Positions 13,753-14,926 of a stretch of 14,926 nt of DNA are shown here, one piece after another (the first letter of the stretch is position 1; each line of letters begins with the position of its first letter). The DNA comes from an uncultured Oscillospiraceae bacterium. Lineage in GTDB: Bacteria > Bacillota > Clostridia > Oscillospirales > Ruminococcaceae. The translations under genes were made by a program, and so were the position numbers. Location of the stretch: NCBI GenBank assembly GCA_934457235.1, contig CAKSHT010000047.1:1-14926 (forward strand). The letters run 5' to 3'. Under the pieces are notes generated by a model, which worked only from the letters and a program-made list of their open reading frames with translations, searched no databases and was not told the DNA's origin.

Positions 13753-14781
13753 ATGACAAGGACGATAAATTCAGTATCAGCGGTGATTATGGCAGTCGTT
13801 GTGACGCTGGCAGTGTTCCTGTTTGTTACCCCGCTGACCGCGGGCAGGGCAGAGGCGGAGTCAAATACAGTCCAGACGCAGAATGTGATGTTCAGTTCCG
13901 GTTCGCGTAAAATAACCCGAAATTACGTCATAAGAAAAGACACCGTTCTTCCGGAGGGTACCACGCTTACGGTAAAGAACGGCGGAAAGCTTTATATCAC
14001 GTCCGGCACAGAGTTCGCGATAAACGGAACGCTCAAGATCGCGTCCGGCGGCTCGGTTTTCGTTCAGGGAGATGTAGTGATACAGGACGGCGGAAAGGTT
14101 TCCTGCACCGGAAAAATGAAGATACAGAAAACCGGTTACGTTGCGCTTGACGGAAAGCTTGCGGTGAACAAGGGCGGAAACGTGTACGGACAGGGCACGC
14201 TGGAAGTGCTCGACAAGTTCTCGGGCATCACCTGTAAGGGCACTGTGACTGCGAAGATAAAGGCTCCGGAGCCTGTAAAGCAGGACGGAGTGACCACCAT
14301 CGGCGGAGTGATAATCGTAAACCGTCAGTTCGATCTGCCGGAAGATTACGGCAACGGACTTGACCAGACGACCTATAACGCGTACCTTAAAATGAAGAAA
14401 TCCTCTGGCTACGATATGGAGATAGTATCCGGATTCCGTTCGTACGAAAAGCAGCGTGCGACGTTCGCTTACTGGGAGTCCATAGACGGTTTCGAGCGCG
14501 CGGACAGATATTCGGCGCAGCCCGGACATTCGGAGCACCAGACGGGGCTTGCGATGGATATTTCCTCGCTGAATCAGAGTTATGGAGAAACTCCGGAGGG
14601 CAAGTGGCTTGCGGAGCACTGCTGGGAGTACGGATTTCTGCTGCGTTATCCCAAGGACAGCGAGCCTATCACCGGGTATATCTATGAGCCGTGGCATGTG
14701 CGTTATCTTGGAACGAGCACCGCAAAGCTCGTCCATGACAGCGGACTTACACTGGAGGAGTTCCTCGGTGTCGCACCGTGA
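13753..14781 (+). CDS. Exported D-alanyl-D-alanine carboxypeptidase (VanY/M15B) with beta-repeat stalk
   Basis: A 342-residue protein in three parts. Residues 1-36 are a signal peptide or membrane anchor (hydrophobic core 8-28, then TAGRAEAES). Residues about 44-170 are a repetitive, Gly/Lys-rich beta region in which short units such as NGGKLYITSG, NGTLKIASGG, DGGKVSCTG and KGGNVYGQGTL recur every 10-20 residues, resembling a beta-solenoid. Residues about 180-342 are a VanY-type zinc peptidase: SGFRSYEKQ (226-234), SEHQTGLAMD (260-269) with zinc ligands H262 and D269, and EPWH (312-315) with catalytic E312 and ligand H315. It should trim the terminal D-Ala from peptidoglycan stem peptides outside the membrane. 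No vanHAX or sensor genes flank it, so a wall-maintenance role is likelier than glycopeptide resistance. Start: ATG 7 bases after AGAGGAGG. Confidence 0.9.
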   Translation: MTRTINSVSAVIMAVVVTLAVFLFVTPLTAGRAEAESNTVQTQNVMFSSGSRKITRNYVIRKDTVLPEGTTLTVKNGGKLYITSGTEFAINGTLKIASGGSVFVQGDVVIQDGGKVSCTGKMKIQKTGYVALDGKLAVNKGGNVYGQGTLEVLDKFSGITCKGTVTAKIKAPEPVKQDGVTTIGGVIIVNRQFDLPEDYGNGLDQTTYNAYLKMKKSSGYDMEIVSGFRSYEKQRATFAYWESIDGFERADRYSAQPGHSEHQTGLAMDISSLNQSYGETPEGKWLAEHCWEYGFLLRYPKDSEPITGYIYEPWHVRYLGTSTAKLVHDSGLTLEEFLGVAP

Positions 14782-14797
14782 GATTCTGATAAATAAA

Positions 14798-14827
14798 AAA
14801 TACTGCGCATATTAATGCGCAGTATTT
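14798..14827. terminator. Bidirectional rho-independent terminator after the carboxypeptidase
   Basis: AAATACTGCGCAT (14798-14810) pairs perfectly with ATGCGCAGTATTT (14815-14827), loop ATTA. The A-run before it gives the minus strand six Ts after the stem, so a convergent minus-strand gene probably lies beyond the window. Confidence 0.8.
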
Positions 14828-14851
14828 CAGTCTGTCGAAAAAGTAAATTTT

Positions 14852-14870
14852 GCCCGCGAAGCGGGCTTTT
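14852..14870 (+). terminator. Second hairpin with T-run (possible tandem terminator)
   Basis: GCCCGC (14852-14857) and GCGGGC (14861-14866) around GAA, followed by TTTT. A short but GC-rich plus-strand terminator, 24 bases after the first. Confidence 0.6.
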
Positions 14871-14878
14871 AAAATCAA

Positions 14879-14909
14879 TTTTTTGACCCAGCTTTGCCGG
14901 GTCAAAAAA
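14879..14909. terminator. Third hairpin, symmetrical, with A/T arms
   Basis: TTTTTTGACCC (14879-14889) pairs perfectly with GGGTCAAAAAA (14899-14909), loop AGCTTTGCC. The T/A arms lie inside the stem, so it is a weaker terminator than the first but could work on either strand. Confidence 0.5.
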
Positions 14910-14926
14910 TACTTCTATCCGCACAA

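Noticed and set aside
13861..14736. 291-codon minus-strand open frame opposite the carboxypeptidase gene
   Set aside because: Antisense shadow; the plus-strand frame has complete VanY motifs, a promoter and a ribosome site.
1..14926. CRISPR arrays, tRNA or rRNA genes, insertion sequences, phage genes
   Set aside because: No regularly spaced repeats, no cloverleaf or rRNA-like sequence and no transposase or integrase motifs were seen on either strand.

Overview
The window looks like chromosomal DNA from a low-GC-lineage Firmicute of class Clostridia, probably Oscillospiraceae/Ruminococcaceae. This rests on near-consensus sigma-A promoters, strong GGAGG ribosome sites, a MinD–MgsA gene pair, a clostridial type CsoR–CopA–CopZ cluster and a YmfF–YmfH protease pair. 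GC-rich coding DNA sits between AT-rich intergenic regions. The genus is inference. There is no rRNA, tRNA, CRISPR, phage or transposase gene. Most genes are housekeeping or homeostasis genes; the unusual material is in the non-coding DNA and in gene architecture.

Layout. At the left edge is the start of a minus-strand TM2-domain membrane protein, with a consensus promoter and two LytTR-like direct repeats in front of it (1-213). A 450-base AT-rich gap leads to a plus-strand pair, a MinD-like ATPase and methylglyoxal synthase (510-1660), closed by a bidirectional terminator. Facing them is a tightly packed minus-strand operon (6687 down to 1759): ymfF, ymfH, lgt, folD, a 57-residue two-helix membrane protein and a zinc-ribbon membrane protein. 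The first five genes overlap by 4 bases or abut. Diverging from this operon is ilvE (6976-8040), followed by a GNAT acetyltransferase (8225-8671) and the magnesium transporter gene mgtE (8943-10346), which has a long, foldable 5' leader.

After a 314-base hairpin-rich gap come the minus-strand copper genes: csoR (13487-13173) and copA (13153-10661). CopA carries a C-terminal CopZ-like domain that has its own internal ribosome site and start codon. The csoR promoter has a palindromic CsoR-type operator filling its spacer. The last gene (13753-14781) encodes an exported VanY-type carboxypeptidase with a repetitive beta-rich stalk; its 5' leader holds one of two copies of a dispersed intergenic repeat. 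Three hairpins close the window.

How the genes fit together: the copper genes form a self-regulated efflux circuit. MgtE with its leader is probably a magnesium-homeostasis unit. The ymfF operon combines envelope (Lgt), proteolysis and one-carbon (FolD) functions and is held together by translational coupling rather than by one obvious pathway. The best leads are the LytTR-like repeats at the TM2 gene, the mgtE leader with its possible leader peptide, the CopA/CopZ nested gene and the dispersed repeat.
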